Of a stretch of DNA of 11,218 nt, positions 1 through 6,421 are shown in pieces. Origin of the DNA: Chloroflexota bacterium (GTDB lineage: Bacteria; Chloroflexota; Anaerolineae; Anaerolineales; Villigracilaceae). The translations under genes and the position numbers were made by a program. The notes beneath the pieces are model-generated. The model was given only the letters and a program-made list of their open reading frames with translations, ran no database searches and had not been told where the DNA came from. Location of the stretch: positions 1-11,218 of the forward strand of contig JAMDBC010000200.1 in the NCBI GenBank assembly GCA_023484185.1. Direction: 5' to 3'. Numbering within the stretch: the first letter of the stretch is position 1; each line of letters starts with the position of its first letter.

Positions 1-2
1 CT

Positions 3-44
3 TGGAACAAAGTCATGAACCTCGACCGTTTCGACCTCGCCTAA
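3..44 (+). CDS. C-terminal tail of an unidentified upstream gene (partial)
   Basis: Thirteen sense codons are open from the window edge to a TAA at 42-44, giving the peptide WNKVMNLDRFDLA. This frame is preferred because the stop is followed closely by a strong intrinsic terminator (stem 91-125), as expected just after a real gene end, and because its codons resemble those of the neighbouring genes. A small hairpin (CCGCG 45-49 with CGCGG 56-60) sits directly after the stop. The fragment is too short to assign a family. The frame starting at base 2 stays open slightly longer, to a TGA at 50-52, and cannot be excluded. Confidence 0.4.
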   Translation, partial: WNKVMNLDRFDLA

Positions 45-90
45 CCGCGTGAAGGCGCGGTGATTACGCCTAAAACCGCATCTGCGCTGA

Positions 91-132
91 AAAGCGGGTT
101 GGGACTTTTTGTCCCGGCCCGCTTTTTGTTTT
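91..132 (+). terminator. Strong intrinsic terminator of the upstream gene
   Basis: Bases 91-105 pair with 111-125 around a TTTTT loop (106-110). The 15-bp stem is unbroken and includes two G-T wobble pairs (99/117 and 100/116). A T-rich tract follows (123-127, then TGTTTT to 132). This is a textbook rho-independent terminator. Its 3' half overlaps the -35 element proposed for glpK, so termination and initiation signals are packed together here. Confidence 0.9.
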
Positions 133-137
133 ACAAT
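109..137 (+). promoter_or_regulatory. Putative sigma-70-type promoter of glpKD
   Basis: A -35 candidate TTGTCC (109-114, 4 of 6 match to TTGACA) and a -10 candidate TACAAT (132-137, 5 of 6 match to TATAAT) are separated by exactly 17 nt. The predicted transcription start is near A144, giving a leader of about 21 nt that contains the glpK ribosome binding site. The -35 lies in the loop and descending arm of the upstream terminator. No operator for a GlpR-like repressor could be recognised. Confidence 0.55.
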
Positions 138-154
138 ATGGATAATCTTCCAAC

Positions 155-160
155 GGGAGG
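155..160 (+). promoter_or_regulatory. Shine-Dalgarno site that fixes the glpK start
   Basis: GGGAGG lies 4 nt upstream of the ATG at 165. It supports that ATG over the longer open frame, which begins at 60 and would translate through the terminator hairpin. Confidence 0.8.
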
Positions 161-164
161 GCTT

Positions 165-1652
165 ATGCCGAAATACGTTGCCGCAATTGACCAGGGTACG
201 ACCAGCACTCGTTTTATTATTTTCGATCACGGGGGAAATGTTGTCGCCGTTGACCAGAAGGAGCACGAGCAAATTTATCCGAAGCCCGGTTGGGTGGAGC
301 ATGATGCGCTTGAGATTTGGGAGCGGACTCAGCGCGTGATGCGCGGGGCATTGGATAAAGCTGGTGCGGATGTTTCAGACATTGCTGCCATCGGCATTAC
401 GAATCAGCGCGAGACAACTGTCGTCTGGGAAAAAGAAACGGGACGGCCAATCCATAACGCCATCGTGTGGCAGGACACGCGCACGGATGCAATTTGCAAT
501 GAACTGGCAAAACATGGCGGGCAGGATCGTCTGCGTGCAAAAACAGGATTGCCTCTGGCAACTTATTTTTCCGGGCCGAAGATCAAATGGATTCTGGACA
601 ATGTTCCCGGCGCACGCGTCCGCGCTGAAAAAGGCGAATTGCTGTTTGGCAACATGGACACGTGGGTCATCTGGAACCTGACGGCCGGCGCACATATCAC
701 CGATGTGACCAACGCTTCGCGCACGTTATTGATGAATCTGAACACATTGGATTGGGACGTTGAGATTTTAAATTTGTTGAATATCCCACGCAGTATGCTA
801 CCGGAAATTCGTTCATCATCCGAAGTTTACGGCTTGGCCAAAGGCGGACTTGGCGGTGTTCCCATTGCGGGCGATCTCGGTGACCAGCAAGCTGCATTGT
901 TTGGTCAGACTTGTTATTCGGTCGGCGAGGCCAAGAACACGTATGGCACTGGATGTTTCATGTTATTGAACACGGGCGAAAAACCTGTGCCATCCAAATC
1001 GGGTTTGCTCACGACGCTTGGATACAAGATCGGCAATCAAAAAGCTGTCTACGCATTGGAAGGTTCGATTGCGATCACGGGCGCGCTCGTCCAGTGGCTG
1101 AGAGATAATTTGGGGCTGATCCGTCAATCGTCCGAGATAGAAGCGCTGGCGCAAACCGTCGAGGATAACGCCGGCGTTTATTTCGTCCCGGCCTTTAGCG
1201 GATTATTCGCGCCGTATTGGCGAAGCGACGCGCGCGGCGTAATCGTCGGGCTGACGCGCTATGTCAACAAGGGTCACATTGCGCGCGCCGTGTTGGAAGC
1301 GACGGCCTTCCAAACGCGCGAAGTTTTGGATGCGATGGAAAAAGATTCCGGCGTTAAATTGACCGCACTCAAAGTGGACGGCGGTATGGTCTTCAATGAA
1401 ATGCTCATGCAATTCCAGGCCGACATTTTGGATGTGCCGGTCATCCGTCCAAAAGTTGCGGAGACAACCGCGCTCGGTGCGGCTTATGCCGCAGGGCTGG
1501 CTGTCGGTTTTTGGAAGAACTTTGATGAGTTGCGCGCCAACTGGGGACGAGATAAAGAATGGACTCCGAAGATGAATTCAACTTCACGAGAACAGTTATA
1601 CTTGACGTGGAAAAAAGCCGTGACACGCACATTTGATTGGGTCGAAAAATGA
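165..1652 (+). CDS. glpK: Glycerol kinase
   Basis: This cytoplasmic FGGY-family kinase phosphorylates glycerol with ATP to sn-glycerol-3-phosphate, the first step of glycerol use. The 495-residue product has the usual family length. Visible motifs are the N-terminal phosphate loop DQGTTSTR (residues 9-16), NQRET (80-84), VWQDTRT (101-107), the first FGGY signature around [12 protein letters not shown] (134-145), [12 protein letters not shown] (237-248) containing the likely catalytic Asp240, and the second signature around [20 protein letters not shown] (402-421). The ATG at 165 is chosen for its GGGAGG site and because it begins at the conserved [12 protein letters not shown]; the frame stays open further upstream but crosses a terminator. 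The loop after SSSEVYG (217-223) lacks the histidine that is phosphorylated by HPr in Gram-positive GlpK, so PTS-type control looks unlikely. glpD follows 18 nt downstream. Confidence 0.97.
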   Translation: MPKYVAAIDQGTTSTRFIIFDHGGNVVAVDQKEHEQIYPKPGWVEHDALEIWERTQRVMRGALDKAGADVSDIAAIGITNQRETTVVWEKETGRPIHNAIVWQDTRTDAICNELAKHGGQDRLRAKTGLPLATYFSGPKIKWILDNVPGARVRAEKGELLFGNMDTWVIWNLTAGAHITDVTNASRTLLMNLNTLDWDVEILNLLNIPRSMLPEIRSSSEVYGLAKGGLGGVPIAGDLGDQQAALFGQTCYSVGEAKNTYGTGCFMLLNTGEKPVPSKSGLLTTLGYKIGNQKAVYALEGSIAITGALVQWLRDNLGLIRQSSEIEALAQTVEDNAGVYFVPAFSGLFAPYWRSDARGVIVGLTRYVNKGHIARAVLEATAFQTREVLDAMEKDSGVKLTALKVDGGMVFNEMLMQFQADILDVPVIRPKVAETTALGAAYAAGLAVGFWKNFDELRANWGRDKEWTPKMNSTSREQLYLTWKKAVTRTFDWVEK

Positions 1653-1670
1653 AGTTCGGGCATCCAAAAT

Positions 1671-3365
1671 ATGAATCGAAACGAAATTCTCGTTGCACTG
1701 AAAAACAATCCGGAAGCCTCCGTGTTGATCGTTGGGGGAGGTATCAATGGCATCGGCACGTTCCGCGATCTGGCCCTCAACGGGGTGGATGTTCTTCTCG
1801 TGGATCGCGCCGATTTTTGTTCCGGCGCCAGCGCGGCTTCCTCGCACATGGCGCACGGCGGAATTCGTTATCTTGAGAACGGCGAGTTTCGACTCGTGCG
1901 TGAAGCGGTTGCCGAGCGTAATCGCATGATCCAAAATGCGCCGCACATCGTCAAACCTTTGCCGACCACGATTCCCATCTTCAAAGTTTTTTCGGGCTTG
2001 CTCAACGCGCCGCTTAAATTTATGCGCCTGCTCGATAAGCCCTCCGAACGCGGCTCGTTCGTGATCAAGATCGGGCTGATGGTTTACGATGCGTTCACCG
2101 GCAAACAAAAAACTGTCCCGCCGCATAAATTCCGCAGCCGTGCTGATTCGCTTTCGTTGTGGAGCAAACTCAATCCGCAGATCGTCAACACCACCACTTA
2201 TTTCGATGGCGCGATCCTCAGCCCCGAACGCCTGGCGCTTGAATTGATTTTGGATGCGGAAGCGGATAACGCCAATGCCCGCGCTGTAAATTACATGAGC
2301 CTGACCAAAACAGACAAAGACACGGTTCTTCTTCGGGACGAATTAACGGATACCGTTTACGAAGTTAAGCCTCGTCTCGTAATCAACGCCGCCGGTCCGT
2401 GGATCGATTTCACCAACCGCAACCTCGGCATTTCTACACGTCTGATCGGTGGGACAAAAGGTTCTCATCTCGTCTTGAACCACCCCGAACTTCGCCAAGC
2501 AATTGACGGCAATGAATTCTTCTTTGAAAATAAAGATGGCCGCATCGTGCTGATCTATCCGCTTTATGACCGCATCCTGATCGGCACATCGGACATCCCG
2601 ATTGAAAATCCCGATGAAGCCAATTGCACCGAAGAAGAAGTTGATTACTTCCTCGAAATGGTGGCACGTGTTTTCCCATCGATCAAGGTCACGCGCGAAC
2701 ACATTGTCTTCCGTTTTTCCGGCGTGCGGCCCTTGCCGTATACACACTCAGCTTCTTCGGCGGGGCAGATTTCGCGCGATCACAGTATCGAAGTCGTCAA
2801 CGGCGATTGGACGGGGTTGAGTTTCCCGGTCTATTCGTTGGTCGGCGGTAAGTGGACATCCTTCCGTGCCTTCTCGGAACAGGTCACTGATAAGACGCTG
2901 GCTCTCCTCGGCAAGACGCGACAGAAAAATACGCGTGACATATCGATCGGCGGCGGACGCGGATACCCGCATACATCCGAAGATGTTAAACAAAGCATAG
3001 ATGGAATCGCCGCCGGGACAGGTGTATCAGCAGAGCACGTGCAAGTTTTGTTCGACCGATATGGCACGCGCGCCGAACAAATTGCCACATTCATCTCACG
3101 CGGACAGGATGCGCCGCTTAAGTCATTGCCTTCGTACAGCCGCCGCGAGATCGGATTCCTGGCTCAACATGAAAAGATCGTCCATCTGGATGATTTGCTT
3201 TTGCGCCGATCCATGCTGGCCATGCTGGGACGCTTGACGCGTGACAGCGTGGATGAACTGGCCGATGTTCTGGGTGAAGCGCTGAATTGGACGGGGGAGC
3301 AGAAAAAGATTGAGGCGGCGCGAACGCTCGAAATAATGGCGGACCGGCATTCGGCCCGCTTGTGA
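1671..3365 (+). CDS. glpD: FAD-dependent glycerol-3-phosphate dehydrogenase (aerobic type)
   Basis: This enzyme oxidises sn-glycerol-3-phosphate to dihydroxyacetone phosphate and normally passes electrons to quinone at the membrane. The product has 564 residues, somewhat longer than E. coli GlpD. The N-terminal Rossmann motif VGGGINGIG (residues 21-29) and the acidic end of the second strand in LLVDR (42-46) bind FAD. The family block SSHMAHGGIRYLE (57-69) is followed by EFRLVREAVAER. A second GlpD signature, GGKWTSFR, lies near residue 391, and the last ~120 residues form the helical DAO C-terminal domain. The ATG at 1671 is the start that leads directly into the FAD fold; no clear Shine-Dalgarno precedes it, so coupling to glpK translation is plausible. 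A terminator begins 13 nt after the stop. It could be called glpA-like or an oxidase (glpO); the sequence alone cannot separate dehydrogenase from oxidase. Confidence 0.95.
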   Translation: MNRNEILVALKNNPEASVLIVGGGINGIGTFRDLALNGVDVLLVDRADFCSGASAASSHMAHGGIRYLENGEFRLVREAVAERNRMIQNAPHIVKPLPTTIPIFKVFSGLLNAPLKFMRLLDKPSERGSFVIKIGLMVYDAFTGKQKTVPPHKFRSRADSLSLWSKLNPQIVNTTTYFDGAILSPERLALELILDAEADNANARAVNYMSLTKTDKDTVLLRDELTDTVYEVKPRLVINAAGPWIDFTNRNLGISTRLIGGTKGSHLVLNHPELRQAIDGNEFFFENKDGRIVLIYPLYDRILIGTSDIPIENPDEANCTEEEVDYFLEMVARVFPSIKVTREHIVFRFSGVRPLPYTHSASSAGQISRDHSIEVVNGDWTGLSFPVYSLVGGKWTSFRAFSEQVTDKTLALLGKTRQKNTRDISIGGGRGYPHTSEDVKQSIDGIAAGTGVSAEHVQVLFDRYGTRAEQIATFISRGQDAPLKSLPSYSRREIGFLAQHEKIVHLDDLLLRRSMLAMLGRLTRDSVDELADVLGEALNWTGEQKKIEAARTLEIMADRHSARL

Positions 3366-3378
3366 AGCGAACGCAAAG

Positions 3379-3411
3379 AGCGGCGCATCTTCAAGGTGCG
3401 CCGCTTTTTTT
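3379..3411 (+). terminator. Intrinsic terminator of the glpKD operon
   Basis: AGCGGCGCA (3379-3387) pairs perfectly with TGCGCCGCT (3397-3405) around a 9-nt loop, followed by a run of seven T (3405-3411). It starts 13 nt after the glpD stop and ends the operon. The extended -10 of the next gene begins only 7 nt after the T run. Confidence 0.92.
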
Positions 3412-3417
3412 GTCGCA

Positions 3418-3426
3418 TGGTAAAAT
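3418..3426 (+). promoter_or_regulatory. Extended -10 promoter giving a predicted leaderless mRNA
   Basis: TGGTAAAAT matches the extended -10 pattern TGnTATAAT except for one base of the hexamer. No -35 is recognisable; the expected position falls in the terminator stem. The -10 ends 7 nt before the ATG at 3434, so transcription should begin at or within one base of the start codon, and no Shine-Dalgarno exists. The 12-mer CATGGTAAAATC (3416-3427) recurs exactly at 6391-6402 ahead of the second glycosyltransferase. Confidence 0.55.
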
Positions 3427-3433
3427 CTTCGCC

Positions 3434-4357
3434 ATGAATTGTTCAGTTGTTATCCCGGTGTATCGCGGCGAACAGACCATTGTGCCTCTGGTCGAACGTT
3501 TGGCAACGGAACTGCCCAGGTTCGCGCAAAACTATGAAGTGATCCTGGTCAATGATGCCAGCCCGGATGCCAGTTGGCAGAAGATCGAAGAGTTGGCGAA
3601 ACGTTTTCCGTGGGTGGTGGGAATTAAGTTGATGCGAAATTATGGCCAGCACAATGCGACCTTGTGCGGTGTGCGCCTTGTGCGCCATGAGATTACGATT
3701 ACGATGGATGATGATCTTCAGCACCAGCCCGAAGAAATCAATATTCTGCTTGCAAAATTCAATGAAGGTTACGATGTCGTTTACGGCGCTCCGCTAAAGT
3801 TGCCGCAGGATTTCTGGCGCAATCAAATGACGAAGTATACAAAAAATTTGCTGGCATGGGTCATGGATGCGCCGTCGGTAAAGAACGTTTCGGCGTTTCG
3901 AGTTTTTCGTACTCATTTGCGGGACGCTTTTGCCAATTTCAACAGCCCCAGCTTAACGCTGGACGTTTTACTTTCGTGGGGGACCTCACGCTTCGCATCG
4001 GTTCAGGTGGACATAAAATCATCCGCAGGGCGTTCCAATTACAACTTTATTTCGCTCTTCAAATACACACTGCTCATCCTGACGGGTTACAGTACCGCGC
4101 CCCTGCGCCTCGCAAGTTGGATCGGGTTTCTCATGACCTTGTTTGGAATCGCCATCTTTATTTACGTTGTGGTTATATATTTCACGCAAGGAAGCCTGCC
4201 CGGTTTTCCATTTTTGGCATCCATTATTTCCTTGTTTAGCGGAGCGCAATTATTTACTTTGGGAATTTTCGGAGAATACCTGTCACGAATGTTCGACCGC
4301 AGCATGGATCGCCCGACCTACATTGTGCAGGAAAAAATAGGGGGCGAGGCGATGTGA
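3434..4357 (+). CDS. Family 2 glycosyltransferase, polyprenyl-phosphate type (GtrB/ArnC/DPM1-like), first copy
   Basis: A GT-A fold transferase that probably moves a sugar from a nucleotide donor onto undecaprenyl phosphate at the inner face of the membrane. The 307-residue protein begins with the GT2 strand CSVVIPVYRGE (3-13), has VNDAS (39-43) with the UDP/TDP-contacting Asp41, and MDDDLQHQPE (91-100) as the DxD-type metal site. Two C-terminal membrane segments (about 226-250 and 258-282) are followed by EYLSRMFDRSMDRPTYIVQE (281-300), the end typical of this subfamily. The ATG at 3434 is chosen because it starts at the conserved fold; the frame is open back to 3362, but that stretch contains the glpD terminator. 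The next gene overlaps it by 4 nt (GTGA). Donor and acceptor cannot be read from the sequence; the adjacent WecE homologue makes a dTDP-amino sugar a reasonable guess. Confidence 0.88.
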   Translation: MNCSVVIPVYRGEQTIVPLVERLATELPRFAQNYEVILVNDASPDASWQKIEELAKRFPWVVGIKLMRNYGQHNATLCGVRLVRHEITITMDDDLQHQPEEINILLAKFNEGYDVVYGAPLKLPQDFWRNQMTKYTKNLLAWVMDAPSVKNVSAFRVFRTHLRDAFANFNSPSLTLDVLLSWGTSRFASVQVDIKSSAGRSNYNFISLFKYTLLILTGYSTAPLRLASWIGFLMTLFGIAIFIYVVVIYFTQGSLPGFPFLASIISLFSGAQLFTLGIFGEYLSRMFDRSMDRPTYIVQEKIGGEAM

Positions 4358-5052
4358 ACGTTGTCATTCTCCAACCCTCTTACATTCCCTGGCGGGGCTA
4401 TTTCCATCAGATCAGCAAGGCAGATCTTTTTGTTTTTTATGACGATGTTCAATATGATAAACATGGCTGGCGGAATCGCAATCAGATCAAAACCGCACAG
4501 GGCAAGCAATGGTTGACTATTCCGGTGCATAGTGCAGGTGCCACTCAGGGCGTGGCGATCAAGGATGTGATAATCGATTGGAGCAAGCCTTGGGCCAGGA
4601 ATCATATAAAGGCATTGACAATCTCCTACAGCAGGGCGCCGCATTTCAAGAAATATCTTCCCTTGCTTGAGTCGTTTTACGAGAGACGTGATGAGTATAT
4701 TGCTGAGTTCACTATTGAAACTACGATCATCCTGGCGCGGGAATTGGGTATCTACCATACACGCTTTATGCGTTCGTCAGAATTAAGCGGCATCGAGCAG
4801 CAGAGAACAGATCGCCTGATCCAAATCTTGAAACAAGTTGGCGGGACGCACTACATCAGCGGACCGTCGGCGAAGGAATATATCGAGCCGGAGAAGTTTT
4901 CCGATGCGCATATTTCATTGGAATACATGCAATATGATTATCCGGAGTATCCACAGTTATATCCGCCTTTTGATCCGCATGTAAGCATACTTGATCTTTT
5001 GTTTATGACCGGCTCGCAGGCAGGAAATTTTTTTTGGCAATCAGAGCAATGA
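4354..5052 (+). CDS. WbqC-family protein
   Basis: A 232-residue soluble protein with no signal peptide or membrane segment. It shows the family's N-terminal signature almost throughout: VILQPSYIPWRGYF (4-17), ADLFVFYDDVQYDKHGWRNR (23-42) and WLTIPV (53-58). C-terminally it has GGTHYISGPSAKEYI (163-177) and FDPHVSILDLLF (206-217). WbqC proteins occur in O-antigen and surface-glycan loci; I know of no firmly established reaction. The GTG start at 4354 overlaps the preceding stop as GTGA and has GGGCGAGG (4342-4349) as a good ribosome binding site. The gene lies between a lipid-carrier glycosyltransferase and a sugar 4-aminotransferase, with 1 nt to the latter. From that position I infer a role in modifying or transferring the amino sugar, for example acylating it, but this is unproven. 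Confidence 0.9.
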   Translation: MNVVILQPSYIPWRGYFHQISKADLFVFYDDVQYDKHGWRNRNQIKTAQGKQWLTIPVHSAGATQGVAIKDVIIDWSKPWARNHIKALTISYSRAPHFKKYLPLLESFYERRDEYIAEFTIETTIILARELGIYHTRFMRSSELSGIEQQRTDRLIQILKQVGGTHYISGPSAKEYIEPEKFSDAHISLEYMQYDYPEYPQLYPPFDPHVSILDLLFMTGSQAGNFFWQSEQ

Positions 5053-5053
5053 T

Positions 5054-6196
5054 ATGAGCGAAACTTCCCTTATTGATTTCAACCGTCCCAGCCTGGTTGG
5101 TAACGAGCTGGAATACATGGCGCAGGCCGTCCAGAATGGACAAATATCCGGCGACGGTCCGTTCACGAAAAAATGTCACGCCTTACTCGAACAGGAGCTT
5201 GGCGTCTCTAAAGCCTTATTGACAACTTCCTGCACGCACGCCCTCGAGATGATGGCTATTTTGTTGGATATTCAACCTGGCGACGAAGTGATTCTGCCCG
5301 ACTTCACCTTTGTCTCCACGATCAATGCCTTTGTCCTGCGTGGCGCAAAGCCGGTCTTTCTCGACGTTCGGCCGGATACCCTTAATCTCGATGAATCCAA
5401 ACTGGAAGCGGCAATCACGCCGCGCACGAAGGCCATTGTCCCTGTCCATTATGCGGGTGTAGGCTGTGAAATGGATGCGATTTTGGAGGCCGCCAATCGA
5501 CATAACGTTGCCGTTGTTGAAGATAACGCGCACGGCTTGTTTGGAAAATATAAAGGCAGATTGCTTGGTACGTTTGGCGTGTTGGCGTCACAATCCTTTC
5601 ATGAGACCAAGAATTTCAGCAGCGGCGAGGGCGGTGCATTGCTGATCAATGATTCGAAGTTAGTGGAGCGGGCTGAGATCATCCGCGAAAAAGGCACGAA
5701 CCGTTCGCGTTTCTTCCGCGGCCAGGTGGATAAATATACATGGGTGGATATCGGTTCTTCGTATCTTCCCTCTGATATCTTAGCGGCATATTTATTCGGC
5801 CAACTGGAACAGCGCAAGAAGATTCAAACGCATCGCAAGAATTTGTGGGGTACTTATGAAACCGGCCTGAAAGATTGGGCTGCAAAGCACGATATTCAAT
5901 TACCCACCATCCCTGAATATTGCGAACAGGCATATCACATGTTCTATATGCTCATGCCTAATCTCGATCTGCGTCAGAAGTTGATTATGTATTTGCGCGA
6001 GCGGAATATCCAGAGCGTCTTTCATTACCTGCCTTTACACCTTTCCGACATGGGACGCAAGTTTGGCGGACGCGAGGGGGATTGTCCGGTTACCGAGCGT
6101 GTCAGCGACCAATTAATTCGTCTGCCATTCCACAATGCTTTGGCAGGTTCAGAACAAGAACAGGTTATCGAGGCCATTTTGGATTTTAAGTTCTGA
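5054..6196 (+). CDS. wecE: dTDP-4-amino-4,6-dideoxygalactose transaminase (DegT/DnrJ/EryC1 family, WecE/RffA type)
   Basis: This PLP enzyme uses glutamate to aminate C4 of dTDP-4-keto-6-deoxy-D-glucose, giving dTDP-4-amino-4,6-dideoxy-D-galactose. The 380-residue product follows remembered E. coli WecE closely over its whole length. Shared blocks include LLDIQPGDEVI (70-80), NAFVLRGAK (91-99), VPVHYAGVGCEMD (129-141), AEIIREKGTNRS in the middle, then FRGQVDKYTW and DIGSSYL. SFHETKNFSSGEGGA (181-195) carries the predicted PLP lysine Lys186, and VVEDNAH (154-160) the Asp157 that contacts the PLP ring nitrogen. The ATG at 5054 lies 1 nt after the WbqC stop, and no good Shine-Dalgarno is visible, which suggests coupled translation. 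No rmlA/rmlB genes for the dTDP-sugar precursor are present here, so substrate must come from elsewhere. The end product in this organism is inferred, since related aminotransferases differ in stereochemistry. Confidence 0.93.
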   Translation: MSETSLIDFNRPSLVGNELEYMAQAVQNGQISGDGPFTKKCHALLEQELGVSKALLTTSCTHALEMMAILLDIQPGDEVILPDFTFVSTINAFVLRGAKPVFLDVRPDTLNLDESKLEAAITPRTKAIVPVHYAGVGCEMDAILEAANRHNVAVVEDNAHGLFGKYKGRLLGTFGVLASQSFHETKNFSSGEGGALLINDSKLVERAEIIREKGTNRSRFFRGQVDKYTWVDIGSSYLPSDILAAYLFGQLEQRKKIQTHRKNLWGTYETGLKDWAAKHDIQLPTIPEYCEQAYHMFYMLMPNLDLRQKLIMYLRERNIQSVFHYLPLHLSDMGRKFGGREGDCPVTERVSDQLIRLPFHNALAGSEQEQVIEAILDFKF

Positions 6197-6234
6197 GCGG
6201 CTTGAATATGGTTTTTTCAAGGCCATGGTGAACT
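6189..6234 (+). terminator. Possible weak terminator after wecE
   Basis: GGCTTGAA (6199-6206) pairs with TTCAAGGCC (6216-6224), leaving one bulged G at 6221. An outer helix AGTTC (6189-6193) / GAACT (6230-6234) may extend it across an internal loop. T-rich runs come only 5 nt later (TTTTTT from 6240). The stem starts inside the wecE end. Imperfect pairing and the delayed T tract make this a weak call. Confidence 0.35.
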
Positions 6235-6374
6235 CTAGCTTTTTTCATTTTTTCACCGCAAAGAGCGCGAAGTGCGCCAAGAAAAAGAAATCTTTGCGTT
6301 CGCTTGTCCTCGCAGAGGGTTACGAGCTTCGCGGTTCATTCCCTGACTTTGAGAAAGTCGTGACGGCTTGAATA
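6198..6374. repeat. Exact 11-bp direct repeats bracketing a small repeat element
   Basis: CGGCTTGAATA occurs at 6198-6208 and again at 6364-6374, in the same orientation. The 155 bp between the copies holds the palindromic CGCAAAG-type repeat and a perfect small hairpin, GACTTT-GAG-AAAGTC (6345-6359). The arrangement resembles a target duplication around a small non-autonomous element, but no convincing terminal inverted repeats adjoin the direct repeats. The left copy also supplies the 5' arm of the possible wecE terminator. Confidence 0.5.
6252..6338. repeat. Dispersed palindromic repeat of the 'CGCAAAGAGCGC' type
   Basis: TTCACCGCAAAGAGCGCGAA begins a stretch rich in CGCAAAG, GCGCGAAG and GCGCCAAG units. 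The unit CGCAAAG (6257-6263) is mirrored by CTTTGCG (6292-6298), and an outer ACCGC (6255-6259) by GCGGT (6331-6335), making a nested imperfect palindrome. From general recall, similar AAAG/CGC-periodic repeats occur in intergenic regions of many environmental bacterial genomes, and their accidental translations read like 'TAKSAKCAKK'. The longer open frame through here (6135-6371) is therefore treated as non-coding. Confidence 0.6.
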
Positions 6375-6392
6375 AGTCCCTTTATCGGCACA

Positions 6393-6401
6393 TGGTAAAA
6401 T
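6393..6401 (+). promoter_or_regulatory. Extended -10 promoter of the second glycan unit
   Basis: TGGTAAAAT again fits the extended -10 pattern TGnTATAAT with one hexamer mismatch, and lies in the 12-mer CATGGTAAAATC (6391-6402) shared with the promoter at 3416-3427. No -35 at 16-18 nt is recognisable. The predicted start near A6408 gives a ~14-nt leader that carries the ribosome binding site of the gene at 6422. Confidence 0.5.
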
Positions 6402-6411
6402 CATCAGATAA

Positions 6412-6419
6412 AGAGGAAG
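6412..6419 (+). promoter_or_regulatory. Shine-Dalgarno site that favours the GTG start at 6422
   Basis: AGAGGAAG lies just upstream of the GTG at 6422, with 5 nt between its GAGG core (6413-6416) and the start codon. The in-frame ATG at 6392 has no such site and lies inside the proposed -10 element. Confidence 0.65.
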
Positions 6420-6421
6420 CC

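Noticed and set aside
60..164. 35-codon N-terminal extension of glpK starting with GTG at 60
   Set aside because: It would translate through the intrinsic terminator and the promoter; the ATG at 165 has a GGGAGG site and matches the family N-terminus.
1596..2126. 176-codon open frame on the minus strand
   Set aside because: It lies antisense to the well-supported glpK end and glpD start, and its composition is that of a complementary-frame artefact.
3362..3433. Longer start for the first glycosyltransferase, overlapping the glpD stop
   Set aside because: The segment is the glpD terminator and the next promoter; the conserved GT2 fold begins right at the ATG at 3434.
5028..5035. Run of eight T near the end of the WbqC gene, considered as a slippage or frameshift site
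   Set aside because: The reading frame continues normally to its stop 1 nt before wecE, and no useful alternative product results from slippage.
6135..6371. 78-codon open frame overlapping the wecE end
   Set aside because: Its first part overlaps wecE out of frame and the rest is the translated CGCAAAG-type palindromic repeat; no ribosome binding site or family resemblance.
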